From CALHVR01 sp963528625 (lineage in GTDB: Bacteria; Fusobacteriota; Fusobacteriia; Fusobacteriales; Leptotrichiaceae), in assembly GCA_963528625.1 (NCBI GenBank), contig CAURVQ010000021.1, forward strand, positions 1 to 26,288: 26,288 bases of DNA. Direction: 5' to 3'. The position numbers and the translations under genes were made by a program. Under the pieces are notes generated by a model. It saw only the letters and a program-made list of their open reading frames with translations. It did not search any database and was not told the DNA's origin. Shown one piece after another: positions 7,034-14,742 of this stretch (position 1 is its first letter; every line of letters starts with the position of its first letter).

Positions 7034-7615
7034 TTATTTTATATTCATTAATTTCTTATAATCTTCTAATTTAATTCTATCTGTTCCTTTATCTATTTTT
7101 GCTAATTTTTTAGAAATATTATCACCTCTTGAAAAACCTCCCAAACCTTTTTTACTATTTCCATGTGTTATAGCTATAGCTAACGCATCCGCCGCATCAT
7201 CAGGTTTAGGTATTTCATCCATTTTTAGAATAAGTTTTACCATTTCTTGAATTTGTTGTTTTGAAGCACGACCATATCCTGCAATTCCCATTTTCACTTG
7301 CAAAGGTGTGTAACCAAAAAGATTTAATCCATTTTGCTGACCTACTAATGTTATAACACCTCTTGCTTGTCCAACTTCAATTATCGTTTTTTGATTTTTA
7401 AAGAAAAATAAATTCTCAATAGCCATATCATTTGGCTTCCACTTTATTATTATTTTTTTTAATTCATTGTAAATCTTTTCTAATCGTACTGGCATATCTT
7501 CATCTTTATGTGTATATATACAACCATAATCTAAAACAATAAAATTATCTTTTTCAAAATCTACAATCGAATACCCTACTATTGCTGTTCCCGGATCAAT
7601 ACCTAATATTCTCAT
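7034..7615 (-). CDS. ruvC: Crossover junction endodeoxyribonuclease RuvC
   Basis: This enzyme resolves Holliday junctions during homologous recombination by symmetric nicking, normally working with RuvAB. It has the RNase H-like fold of 193 residues. The first catalytic Asp lies in RILGIDPGTAIVGYSIVDF, the catalytic Glu in MAIENLFFFKNQKT, and the C-terminal acidic pair in PKPDDAADALAIAITH; the junction-binding VGQARGV and GYGRASKQQIQEMV segments are present. The C-terminus extends about 30 residues beyond the core with a basic tail, slightly longer than many RuvCs. ATG at 7615 follows GAGGAG. It has its own promoter (7670-7698) and heads the leftward run ruvC-trmL-thyA-folA. ruvA and ruvB are not in the window. 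Confidence 0.96.
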   Translation of the reverse strand: MRILGIDPGTAIVGYSIVDFEKDNFIVLDYGCIYTHKDEDMPVRLEKIYNELKKIIIKWKPNDMAIENLFFFKNQKTIIEVGQARGVITLVGQQNGLNLFGYTPLQVKMGIAGYGRASKQQIQEMVKLILKMDEIPKPDDAADALAIAITHGNSKKGLGGFSRGDNISKKLAKIDKGTDRIKLEDYKKLMNIK

Positions 7616-7669
7616 ATTATAATTTCTCTCCTCTTAATTTATGTAGAAATGTTGAAATCTTTGTTTATA

Positions 7670-7698
7670 ATTTTATCATAATTTTTATTAAAAATCAA
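7670..7698 (-). promoter_or_regulatory. ruvC promoter
   Basis: Minus-strand -35 TTGATT (7693-7698), 17-bp spacer, -10 TAAAAT (7670-7675) preceded by TGA (extended -10). It lies about 55 bp upstream of the ruvC start in the truB-ruvC gap. Confidence 0.65.
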
Positions 7699-7784
7699 AT
7701 AATTATCTATATTTAAACACATTTATTTTAATAGTAAATTTAATTTATAATTTCTATTTTTATATTACAAATAAAATTTTATTC

Positions 7785-8771
7785 CTATTTAAAATAATTA
7801 TCTCTTTTCAAATAAATTTTATTTTGTGTCACTTTTAATACATTAATTATTCCTTTAAATTCATTATTTTCCTTTAACATTATTTTAAATTTTTTATTAA
7901 CTTCTACTTCATTTGGAATATCTTTTTTATCTATTAACACTGTCATTCCATTTTTTAATTTAATATAATTCTCTTCTTCAATTTTTATTTCTTCATAATT
8001 AAAAATTTCTTGTATTTTTATAAATTTAGTAATTTTTTTTATATTTTTATCTAAATATAAATTTTCTTTTTCTTCACATTTTATCTCAACTTGATTGTTT
8101 TCAAAATAAGATATAATATCTTCTAAATTTATACTTTCTGACAAAGAATAATTATTAATTTTTGTTCTAATAAGTTTAGTCATTGTAGCATAAACTCCTA
8201 ATTTTTCTCCAATATCATGTACTAAAGATCTTATATAAGTTCCACTACTCACTCCTACAAAAAAACTTATTTTGTTATTTTTATATTTTATATCATTTAT
8301 ATAATTTATTTTGACGTTTCTAGCTTCTCTATCTATTTCAAGACCTTTTCTAGCCAATTCATAAAGTTTTTTTCCATTTATCTTTATCGCTGAATACATT
8401 GGTGGTATTTGCTCTATTTCCCCTAAAAAACTCTCTACAACTTCTTTTATTTTTTCAAATTCAAATTCAAAATCTTTTTCATATTTTCTAGTTATTTCTC
8501 CATCAGCATCATAACTATCTGTTTCATACCCTAATTCCATTTCAACATAGTATTCTTTATCTTTTTTCATCAAATCATTTGAAAATTTTGTAGCATTATT
8601 AATCATTACAACTAAAAGTCCTTCTGCCATTGGATCTAAAGTTCCGGCATGTCCTATTTTTTTCGCATTTAATAACCATTTTAATTTATTTATCGCAGCA
8701 AAAGATGTTATTCCTTTTGATTTATTTAATAAAACTATCCCGTCTTCTAAAAAAATATTATTATTTCTCAT
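7785..8771 (-). CDS. truB: tRNA pseudouridine-55 synthase
   Basis: This enzyme isomerises U55 to pseudouridine in the T-loop of nearly all tRNAs. Visible features are DGIVLLNKSKGITSFAAINK, the catalytic Asp in IGHAGTLDPMAEGLLVV, the thumb region, IPPMYSAIKINGKKLYELAR, and SSGTYIRSLVHDIGEKLG of the core. The 328-residue length includes about 90 C-terminal Lys/Glu/Ile-rich residues after the core, in the position of a diverged PUA-like tail. The ATG at 8771 has GAGGAG about 8 nt upstream. It appears to be a single-gene unit with its own promoter at 8802-8830. It is not in the rbfA-infB cluster, where truB often sits in other bacteria. Confidence 0.95.
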   Translation of the reverse strand: MRNNNIFLEDGIVLLNKSKGITSFAAINKLKWLLNAKKIGHAGTLDPMAEGLLVVMINNATKFSNDLMKKDKEYYVEMELGYETDSYDADGEITRKYEKDFEFEFEKIKEVVESFLGEIEQIPPMYSAIKINGKKLYELARKGLEIDREARNVKINYINDIKYKNNKISFFVGVSSGTYIRSLVHDIGEKLGVYATMTKLIRTKINNYSLSESINLEDIISYFENNQVEIKCEEKENLYLDKNIKKITKFIKIQEIFNYEEIKIEEENYIKLKNGMTVLIDKKDIPNEVEVNKKFKIMLKENNEFKGIINVLKVTQNKIYLKRDNYFK

Positions 8772-8801
8772 TATATTTTCTCCTCTATTTGTTATTTATT
8801 A

Positions 8802-8830
8802 ATTATATCAAACAAATTTATTTCTTACAA
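8802..8830 (-). promoter_or_regulatory. truB promoter
   Basis: Minus-strand -35 TTGTAA (8825-8830), 17-bp spacer, perfect -10 TATAAT (8802-8807) preceded by TGA (extended -10), about 30 bp upstream of the truB start. Confidence 0.75.
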
Positions 8831-8897
8831 ATTATTTAAGAATAAAAAAATTAAATAAATTAAAACTTTAATTATTAATATTATGAATATAAAATTT

Positions 8898-8937
8898 AAA
8901 AGAATTAACTCCTATTTTCATAAAAGTTAATTCTTTT
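8898..8937 (-). terminator. Terminator after lgt
   Basis: Perfect 13-bp arms AAAAGAATTAACT (8898-8910) and AGTTAATTCTTTT (8925-8937) enclose a 14-nt loop. On the minus strand the stem ends in UUCUUUU followed by AAAUUUUA, a modest U-tract. It lies about 60 bp past the lgt stop and before the truB promoter. Confidence 0.7.
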
Positions 8938-8994
8938 CATTAGAAAATATTATTCTCATATCATTTTTATTTTATATATTTTTCAAAAAATTAA

Positions 8995-9873
8995 TTATAC
9001 TTTTTTTCTATTAAATATTTTTATTCCAATTATAGCAATTAATATCATAAAGATACTAATTACATACGGTGCTCTTATGCTCATTCCACCTAAATTTATT
9101 AATAAATCTTCTGCTCTAAATGTACTTACAAAAATTCTTATTATAGCGTACATTATCAAATATATCATAGTTAAAACACCTTTATTGTATTCTTTTTTTC
9201 TAAATACAAACCAAAGTAATATAAATCCGATAAGATTTAAAAATGCTTCGTATAACATTGCTGGATGTAACGGTGTTTCAGGAAATTCCATCCCTGCAGG
9301 ACTATCTGCTGGAAAAACTAATCCCCACGGCACTAATTCTTTAAATTGTGACTGCATTTCTAAACTCATATTTTGATAAGATGCCCACCACTCATTAAAT
9401 TTACCTGAAAAAATAATATTTAATGGAGTAAAAGTCGGAACTCCGTGTATTTCACCATTTGCTAAATTTCCAAATCTTCCTAAAAATTGTCCAAATAATA
9501 ATGGTCCAACTCCCATATCAGTTAAAACCCATAAATTTATTTTATGTTTTTTAGCAAAAATATACGAACCAATCAATCCACCTATTATTCCACCATGAAT
9601 TGCAAGTCCACCTTCCCATACTTTTATCATAGAAATAGGATTTTGTAAATAATTATCTAATCTTAATAATACATAATATATTCTTGCTCCAATTAATCCC
9701 GATATAATTGCAACAAATGCAAAATCTTCTATTATTTTTTTATCTTTTATACCTCTTTTTTTTGCAACTTCATCTTTACTACTAATATATATTCCAATTA
9801 AAAATGCCAAAATATACATCAAACTATAAATTCTAAGTTCAAAACTTCCTATTTTAAATAAATAAGGTCTCAT
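8995..9873 (-). CDS. lgt: Prolipoprotein diacylglyceryl transferase
   Basis: This integral membrane enzyme transfers diacylglycerol from phosphatidylglycerol to the lipobox cysteine of prelipoproteins, the first step of lipoprotein maturation. It has about seven transmembrane helices. The signature residues are IHGGIIGGLIGS (essential His), the Lgt signature GRFGNLANGEIHG, LHPAMLYEA, and the Arg-rich IRIFVSTFRAEDL near the end. I start it at ATG 9873 (MRPYLFKIGSFELRIYSLMY, 292 residues), with GGGAG 5-6 nt upstream. The frame stays open for 27 more codons to a GTG at 9954 that overlaps the preceding stop, but that extension does not resemble Lgt. It is the last gene of the gapN-aminotransferase run. 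Confidence 0.95.
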   Translation of the reverse strand: MRPYLFKIGSFELRIYSLMYILAFLIGIYISSKDEVAKKRGIKDKKIIEDFAFVAIISGLIGARIYYVLLRLDNYLQNPISMIKVWEGGLAIHGGIIGGLIGSYIFAKKHKINLWVLTDMGVGPLLFGQFLGRFGNLANGEIHGVPTFTPLNIIFSGKFNEWWASYQNMSLEMQSQFKELVPWGLVFPADSPAGMEFPETPLHPAMLYEAFLNLIGFILLWFVFRKKEYNKGVLTMIYLIMYAIIRIFVSTFRAEDLLINLGGMSIRAPYVISIFMILIAIIGIKIFNRKKV

Positions 9874-9953
9874 TTTTCTCCCTTCATTAGTAAAATTAAA
9901 GAGAATAAGTATATATAAAATATTTTTTATTATAATCCTATTCCCTTTCCTCA

Positions 9954-11036
9954 CTATAATTGTTTATTCAATTCCTCTTCCAAAACTATAAAAAATTTAT
10001 CAATTTGTTCTTTAGTAATTTCTCCTAAAATTCCAATTCTCATCAAACTATTTGCAAATTTCCCTTTTCCACCTGTTACAGTATATTCTCTTTTTTCCAA
10101 TTCTGCTATTATTTTTTTTATTTCAACATTTTCTTTATAAACTGAAATCAAAGTATTTGTTCTATTTTTTTCATTTTCTACTAACAATTTAAAGTCTAAC
10201 GCTTTCGCTTTTTCTTCAATATATTTTCTTAATTCATATTTTTGTTTCGTTGTATATTCTACACCATTTTTTAATAAATCTTTTAACGATTGATGTAATG
10301 CCAATATTAATGCAATTGCCGGTGTATATGGCGTTTCATACATTTCTGTAAAATACTTATCATACTGTTTTAAATCAAAATAATATTTAGGTAAATTTGA
10401 TTTTTCCATAGCTTTTTTAGCTTTATCACTTATAGCTACAAACGATAATCCCGGAGGAATTAAAAAAGCTTTCTGGCTTCCTGCAATTGCCACATCAACA
10501 TTCCAATTATCAAACTCAAATTCATTAGCTACAAGTCCACTTATTGTATCTACAATAAGTAAAGTATCTTTATTTTTAGTCAACTCTCCTAGTGATTTTA
10601 TATCATTTAATATTCCTACTGAAGTTTCACTGTGAGTAACTAAAATTCCCTTAATATCACTATTATTATCCAATATTTTTTGAACATCATCTAATTTATA
10701 ACTCTTACCGAATTCATAATCTAACTCAATAACATTTAATCCGTATATTTCAGCAATTTTTTTAAATCTTTCTCCAAAATATCCTGTATTTATAGCAATA
10801 ACTTTATCTCCAGTTGAAAAGAAATTCACTATTGCAGTTTCCATTGCTCCTGTTCCAGATGAAGTTAAAATTGCTACATCATTACTTGTTTTAAAAACTT
10901 TTTTTAGATTTTCATTATTTTCTTTCATAATATTTCTAAATTCAGGTGTACGATGATGTATAATATCTTTAGCAAATATTTCTAAATATCTTTTTGGTAT
11001 ATTTGTAGGTCCTGGTGTCAATAATAATTTACTCAT
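9954..11036 (-). CDS. Class V PLP aminotransferase (alanine-glyoxylate/serine-pyruvate type)
   Basis: This is a cytosolic PLP-dependent, fold-type I enzyme of 360 residues. The N-terminus LLLTPGPTNIPKRYLE and HHRTPEFRNIMKE are typical of the alanine-glyoxylate/serine-pyruvate aminotransferase group, sometimes annotated as 'soluble hydrogenase small subunit'. The phosphate-binding loop is LTSSGTGAMETAIVNF. The PLP-ring Asp lies in LLIVDTISGLVANEF, and the PLP lysine is Lys189 in AIAGSQKAFLIPPGLSF. The probable role is amino-group exchange between alanine, serine or glycine and a 2-oxo acid; substrates are not readable from sequence. ATG at 11036 follows AAAGGAG. It starts 29 bp after gapN and is probably co-transcribed with it. 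Confidence 0.88.
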   Translation of the reverse strand: MSKLLLTPGPTNIPKRYLEIFAKDIIHHRTPEFRNIMKENNENLKKVFKTSNDVAILTSSGTGAMETAIVNFFSTGDKVIAINTGYFGERFKKIAEIYGLNVIELDYEFGKSYKLDDVQKILDNNSDIKGILVTHSETSVGILNDIKSLGELTKNKDTLLIVDTISGLVANEFEFDNWNVDVAIAGSQKAFLIPPGLSFVAISDKAKKAMEKSNLPKYYFDLKQYDKYFTEMYETPYTPAIALILALHQSLKDLLKNGVEYTTKQKYELRKYIEEKAKALDFKLLVENEKNRTNTLISVYKENVEIKKIIAELEKREYTVTGGKGKFANSLMRIGILGEITKEQIDKFFIVLEEELNKQL

Positions 11037-11065
11037 TTTCTCTCCTTTTATAAAGTATAATTTAT

Positions 11066-12487
11066 TTAAAATTTATCTATAACTATTGATTTAACTCTCA
11101 TCATACTTTCAATACTATATTTTATTCCTTGTACTCCAGCTCCAGAACCTTTAATTCCTAAGAAAGGGAAATTATCTGGACCTCTTTGAGTTTTATTATT
11201 TATATGAACAGTTCCAACTTCTAATTTTTCAGCAATTTCAAAGGCTTTTTTAAAATCGTTTGTAAATATAGATGATTGTAATCCATATTCTGATTGATTT
11301 GCAATTTCTACCGCTTCATCTAATGATTTTACTCTTATTATTGGTAAAACTGGTCCAAACGGTTCTTCCCAAGCCAATCTCATATCTGTAGTTACATGGT
11401 CAAATAATACTGGCCAAATTAAGTTTCCTTCTCTTTTTACTGTAGTCAATGCAGTTGCACCTTTTTCAATAGAATCATTAATTAATCCTTCAATAAAATC
11501 AGCTGATCCTTTATCAATTACAGGTGTAATATCTGCATCATCAAATGGATCTCCAACTGTTAATTTTTCTACTTTTTCTTTAATTAATTGTGCCAATTTA
11601 TCTGCAACTTTTTCCATTACCAATACTCTTTTAATCGCTGTACATCTTTGTCCTGAATAACTAAATGCTCCATTAACAACATCTTTTGCAACTTTTTCTA
11701 AATCAGCATCTTCTGCAACTATTGCCGCATCTTTTCCACCTAATTCTAACATTATCGGTTTCATTCCCGCTAATTCCCCTATTTTTTGTCCAACTGGTGT
11801 ACTTCCAGTGAAATTAATAAAATTCACTTCTTTATGTGTATTTAAGTAATCTCCTATTTCTGAACCTTTCCCTGTTACAGAATTTAAAACTCCTGCTGGT
11901 ATTCCCGCTTCTTCAAATGCTTTAACTAATAAAAGTCCACTTATTGATCCTTGTGTAGGCGGTTTAAAAATTACTACATTTCCTCCAATTAAAGCTGGTG
12001 CTATTTTAGATCCTGATAAATTTACCGGATAATTAAATGGTGCAATTGCTAATACAACTCCAACTGGTTCTCTTTTTACAATCGCTAATTTATTATTGCT
12101 TCCCGCTTCAAAACCACCACCTTCAACAACTTCTCCCGTTATTCTTAAACCTTCATCAGCTGCATATCTTATTAAATCAGCAGTTCTTACAACTTCTCCA
12201 ACCGCTGCTTTATACCCTTTCGCTACTTCTTTTGCTAAAATTTCCCCTATTTTTTCTTTATCTCTTTCCAAAATATCTGCCGCTTTTTTTAAATATTTTG
12301 CTCTTTCTACTGGTGATAATTTTTTCCAAGTTGCAAAAGCTTTTCTTGCTGTACTCATAGCATAATCAACATCTTCTCTTGACATTGCTGGTACTGTCCC
12401 TAATTCTTCATTGTTTATTGGAGAATATATTTTTATTTCATTTTTTGAACTTTTCCATTCACCATTTACTAAATTTTGGTATTTCAT
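11066..12487 (-). CDS. gapN: Non-phosphorylating NADP-dependent glyceraldehyde-3-phosphate dehydrogenase
   Basis: This enzyme oxidises glyceraldehyde-3-phosphate directly to 3-phosphoglycerate, yielding NADPH and bypassing the ATP-forming step of glycolysis. It belongs to the aldehyde dehydrogenase superfamily (473 residues). The general base is Glu248 in MLELGGKDAAIV, the nucleophile Cys282 in FSYSGQRCTAIKR, and the nucleotide-binding stretch is FTGSTPVGQKIGELAG. The N-terminus (NGEWKSSKNEIKIYSPINNE) and overall character are closest in memory to streptococcal GapN rather than to succinate-semialdehyde or betaine-aldehyde dehydrogenases; specificity is thus inferred by resemblance. ATG follows AAAGGAG. 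Codon use and base composition look like a well-expressed gene. It heads the gapN-aminotransferase-lgt run and faces a divergent gene. Confidence 0.9.
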   Translation of the reverse strand: MKYQNLVNGEWKSSKNEIKIYSPINNEELGTVPAMSREDVDYAMSTARKAFATWKKLSPVERAKYLKKAADILERDKEKIGEILAKEVAKGYKAAVGEVVRTADLIRYAADEGLRITGEVVEGGGFEAGSNNKLAIVKREPVGVVLAIAPFNYPVNLSGSKIAPALIGGNVVIFKPPTQGSISGLLLVKAFEEAGIPAGVLNSVTGKGSEIGDYLNTHKEVNFINFTGSTPVGQKIGELAGMKPIMLELGGKDAAIVAEDADLEKVAKDVVNGAFSYSGQRCTAIKRVLVMEKVADKLAQLIKEKVEKLTVGDPFDDADITPVIDKGSADFIEGLINDSIEKGATALTTVKREGNLIWPVLFDHVTTDMRLAWEEPFGPVLPIIRVKSLDEAVEIANQSEYGLQSSIFTNDFKKAFEIAEKLEVGTVHINNKTQRGPDNFPFLGIKGSGAGVQGIKYSIESMMRVKSIVIDKF

Positions 12488-12534
12488 AAATGTTACTCCT
12501 TTTCTGTATTATAATCTTTTCGTCTACTGTTCAC

Positions 12535-12563
12535 ATTCTACCATAATATTTTTATAATTTAAA
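12535..12563 (-). promoter_or_regulatory. gapN promoter
   Basis: Minus-strand -10 TAGAAT (12535-12540) preceded by TGG (extended -10), 17-bp spacer, weak -35 TTTAAA (12558-12563). The -35 overlaps one copy of the TAAAGTAT repeat, a plausible repressor position. Confidence 0.55.
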
Positions 12564-12657
12564 GTATTTTATTTTAAGTTTATCATACTTTATTTTTTTA
12601 ATTATTTAATAACTCTAAAATAAAAAGATAAAAACTTAAAATTATAAAATAAAGTAT
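12560..12657. repeat. Three copies of TAAAGTAT between gapN and the isomerase gene
   Basis: The 8-mer TAAAGTAT occurs at 12560-12567 and 12650-12657, and inverted (ATACTTTA) at 12585-12592. The inverted pair 12585-12595/12647-12657 extends to 11 bp. A second pair, TTTTAAGTTT (12572-12581) and AAACTTAAAA (12632-12641), is interleaved with it, so they cannot form one nested hairpin. This looks more like clustered DNA operator half-sites in a divergent promoter region than an RNA structure. The binding protein is unknown. Confidence 0.4.
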
Positions 12658-12706
12658 CACACTTTTAGTTGCAATTTACACACAGATAAAAAAGCAAGAG
12701 TTTGTG

Positions 12707-12735
12707 TTGTAAAACTAAGTAAAATATGATACAAT
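12707..12735 (+). promoter_or_regulatory. Promoter of the RpiB/LacAB-like gene
   Basis: -35 TTGTAA (12707-12712), 17-bp spacer, -10 TACAAT (12730-12735) preceded by TGA (extended -10). The start codon is about 80 bp downstream. Confidence 0.65.
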
Positions 12736-12815
12736 ACTCAAATATTAAGTGAAACAAATTCAATATATTTTTATATTTATAGTGATGAAAAAACTGTAAT
12801 ATAAGAGAGGTACAA

Positions 12816-13448
12816 ATGAAGATAGGAATCATCCAAGGAACAACACAAGTTGATAAAAATGAAATAATATATAGAATAACAAATAAAGTAGTATCATCAA
12901 AGAATTATAAAGTTATAAATTTTGGAGTTTATCCGGAAGAAATGACCTCATATTCTTATACTGAAATTGCGATCTTAATTGCTTTGCTTATAAATAGTAA
13001 GGCAGTAGATTTTGTAATAACCGGATGTTCTTCAGGACAAGGAATGAATTTAGCATGTAATACACTGCCAGGATTATTATCCGGGTTTATTCAAAATCCG
13101 CAAGATGCATACTTATTCGGAAGAATTAACGATGGGAATGTGGCTAGTCTATCTTTGGGATTGGGTTTTGGTTGGTTAGGAAATCTTAATCTTGAATACA
13201 CTTTAGAAAAGCTGTTTGATGGAGATTTTGGAATTGGCTTTCCACCAGATGTTGCGAAACGAAAGATTAAAGAAACCAACCGTGTTAAAAAATTTAATGA
13301 AATAAGTAAGGTCTCTTTGATTGAATTTTTGGATCAATTGGAAGAAGAGTTTATGACTAAAATATTGTCTAAAAAAGATGTTATTGATTATATACTTAAT
13401 CATTCAAAAGAGGAAAAACTAATAAAATATCTTTTAAACAAGATTTAA
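12816..13448 (+). CDS. RpiB/LacA/LacB-family sugar-phosphate isomerase-like protein
   Basis: This is a probable aldose-ketose isomerase acting on a phosphorylated sugar in the cytosol. The N-terminal strand MKIGIIQGTTQVDKNEII and the DFVITGCSSGQGMNLACNTL segment correspond to the RpiB/LacAB active-site loop, where the family has a Cys-Gly-Thr-Gly-type sequence followed by AN. Here it is modified to GCSSGQGMNLACN. LFGRINDGNVASLSLG follows the family's 'arrival/N-D' loop. At 210 residues it is longer than RpiB (about 150); the extra residues are a Lys/Glu-rich helical C-terminus. GAGAGG precedes the ATG at 5-nt spacing. It stands alone with its own promoter, diverging from gapN, and the operator-like repeats suggest regulation. 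Substrate is unknown; ribose, galactose or another sugar phosphate are all possible. Confidence 0.78.
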   Translation: MKIGIIQGTTQVDKNEIIYRITNKVVSSKNYKVINFGVYPEEMTSYSYTEIAILIALLINSKAVDFVITGCSSGQGMNLACNTLPGLLSGFIQNPQDAYLFGRINDGNVASLSLGLGFGWLGNLNLEYTLEKLFDGDFGIGFPPDVAKRKIKETNRVKKFNEISKVSLIEFLDQLEEEFMTKILSKKDVIDYILNHSKEEKLIKYLLNKI

Positions 13449-13713
13449 TATGGTTTCAAGCTATATGATTATAAATTTTAAGCTTCTATATAAATAATCA
13501 TATTCAAAAAATAATATCATAAATTCTGATTTGGAGATATAAAAACATATATATGAATTTGAATGACTATTTAATAAAATTAAAGGAAAATAAACACCTG
13601 TTAAAATCTTGTTTTTGGTATAGCTATCATCTTAAACAAAGCATAATTTTTTATATTTTGCGTCACATATCATTGACATTTGTAAAAACAAAAAATAAAA
13701 AAGATTATTTTTC
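13449..13713. other. AT-rich gap with one inverted repeat
   Basis: This stretch follows the isomerase gene. It holds perfect 10-bp arms ATATGATTAT (13463-13472) and ATAATCATAT (13494-13503), which could be a weak terminator although no U-tract follows. The rest has no recognised gene. A 62-codon open frame (13553-13741) lacks a usable ribosome site and family resemblance. Confidence 0.4.
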
Positions 13714-13742
13714 TTGCTTTTTTTTAAAAAAAAATATATAAT
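13714..13742 (+). promoter_or_regulatory. yhhQ/riboswitch promoter
   Basis: Perfect -10 TATAAT (13737-13742), 17-bp spacer, weak -35 TTGCTT (13714-13719). Predicted start is near 13749, about 35 nt before the aptamer. This promoter lacks the TG extension seen at the others. Confidence 0.6.
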
Positions 13743-13782
13743 AATGTTCCGTAGAAATATAAAATACTGTAAAAATAAAAAT

Positions 13783-13822
13783 GATGTTTGGGAAAACCCA
13801 TCTATAAAAAAAACCTTTAAGA
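13783..13822 (+). ncRNA. preQ1-I-like riboswitch aptamer
   Basis: Stem P1 GATG (13783-13786) pairs with CATC (13799-13802) around a 12-nt loop TTTGGGAAAACC. An A-rich tail TATAAAAAAAACCT follows. This is the layout of the preQ1-I H-type pseudoknot: a small hairpin with the loop's 3' C next to P1, an A-rich tail lying in the minor groove, and tail bases pairing with the loop. Here GGG (13790-13792) can pair with CCT (13814-13816), one pair being G-U. The gene behind it is a queuosine-precursor transporter, the expected target. P1 is short (4 bp) and P2 differs from the common UAG/CUA, so the class call is probable, not certain. Confidence 0.72.
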
Positions 13823-13860
13823 ATGCGTATATCTTTAAAAGGTATGCGTTTTTTATTTTT
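13823..13860 (+). terminator. Riboswitch-controlled terminator before yhhQ
   Basis: ATGCGTAT (13823-13830) pairs with GTATGCGT (13842-13849), including three G-U pairs, directly followed by U6-A-U5. A competing antiterminator is ACCTTTAAGA (13813-13822) with TCTTTAAAAGGT (13832-13843). It would consume both the aptamer's CCT tail and part of the terminator's right arm. Ligand binding should therefore release the terminator and switch yhhQ off. Confidence 0.75.
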
Positions 13861-13915
13861 ACATAAAATTAATTTTATACAATCTTAAAAAATTACAATA
13901 AAATTAGGAGGAAAA

Positions 13916-14659
13916 ATGAATTTTTTTGGTTTAGAAATTGGACTTAACGAATTATCGTGGTTAGGATATTTGTTTTTTAATTATACTTTTATTTTATTAG
14001 TATACAGATATTGGGGAAAAGTAGGATTATTACTGTTTGTCCCACTATCAGTAGTTCTGGCAAATATTCAAGTTTTAAAAATGATGCATCTATTTGGAGT
14101 AGAAACAACAATGGGAAATATTGCGTTAGGTGGAGTCTTTTTAATCTCGGACATTTTATCTGAAATAGAAGGTAAAAGATTTGCAAAAAAATTAGTAACA
14201 ATGGGATTTGTAACAATGGTATTTACAACAATTGTTATGAAATGGGCAGTAACAATTACACCAGCATCTATTGATACCTTCCAACCACACTTAAATGCTA
14301 TATTTGGAGCAAACTTTTTAGAATTATCAGTAATTAGAGTAACATTAGCAAGTCTAACAGCATTTGTTATATCTCAATTATTTGATGTTTGGGCATACCA
14401 AGTAATTAGAAAATGGAAACCAGATTATAAAGATATATGGATAAGAAATAATTTTAGTACAGTTATCGGACAAGTAATTGATAATTCATTATTTACAATA
14501 TTAGCCTTTGCTGGAACACCTGGAATTGGAATTAAAGAATTAGTTATTATCGCTTTTTCAACTTATTTCTTAGAAATATTTATCTCTGTAATGGATACAC
14601 CGTTTGTGTATATTGCAGCAAAATGGCATAAAGAAGGAAAAATAAAAGAATTAAAATAA
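13916..14659 (+). CDS. yhhQ: Queuosine precursor transporter (YhhQ/COG1738 family)
   Basis: This is an integral membrane importer of queuosine precursors (preQ0/preQ1 or queuine, depending on species) for modification of the wobble base of GUN-anticodon tRNAs. The 247 residues contain about six hydrophobic helices. Family landmarks are SVVLANIQVLKMMHLFGVET, GGVFLISDILSEIEGKRFAK, and the strongly conserved WIRNNFSTVIGQVIDNSLFT. ATG follows AGGAGG at 5-nt spacing. It is preceded by a preQ1-type riboswitch with its own terminator and promoter, which supports the function and implies that it is shut off when preQ1 is abundant. No queuosine biosynthesis genes are nearby, so this cell may salvage its precursor. 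Confidence 0.93.
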   Translation: MNFFGLEIGLNELSWLGYLFFNYTFILLVYRYWGKVGLLLFVPLSVVLANIQVLKMMHLFGVETTMGNIALGGVFLISDILSEIEGKRFAKKLVTMGFVTMVFTTIVMKWAVTITPASIDTFQPHLNAIFGANFLELSVIRVTLASLTAFVISQLFDVWAYQVIRKWKPDYKDIWIRNNFSTVIGQVIDNSLFTILAFAGTPGIGIKELVIIAFSTYFLEIFISVMDTPFVYIAAKWHKEGKIKELK

Positions 14660-14683
14660 AATATATTATCATATTTTCATATG

Positions 14684-14712
14684 TTGAAATTTTTATATCT
14701 GTATGGTAAAAT
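14684..14712 (+). promoter_or_regulatory. Promoter of the L,D-transpeptidase-like gene
   Basis: -35 TTGAAA (14684-14689), 17-bp spacer, -10 TAAAAT (14707-14712) preceded by TGG (extended -10), about 30 bp before the start codon. Confidence 0.7.
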
Positions 14713-14742
14713 ATAATTAATAAAATTAAGGAGAATTTGTGA

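Noticed and set aside
7766..7779. Palindrome AATAAAATTTTATT after truB as a terminator
   Set aside because: Only A/T pairs with almost no loop; such strings are expected by chance in this composition.
9874..9954. 27-residue N-terminal extension of Lgt from a GTG overlapping the previous stop
   Set aside because: The ATG at 9873 has a good Shine-Dalgarno sequence and gives a normal Lgt N-terminus; the extension does not look like Lgt.
12037..12365. Two rightward open frames opposite gapN
   Set aside because: Low-complexity Leu/Ser/Ala-rich shadows of a clear coding region on the other strand, with no ribosome site.
13553..13741. 62-codon rightward open frame between the isomerase gene and yhhQ
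   Set aside because: No Shine-Dalgarno sequence at proper distance, no recognised family, and it ends inside the yhhQ promoter -10. Its Phe/Lys/Ile-rich composition is what random AT-rich DNA gives.
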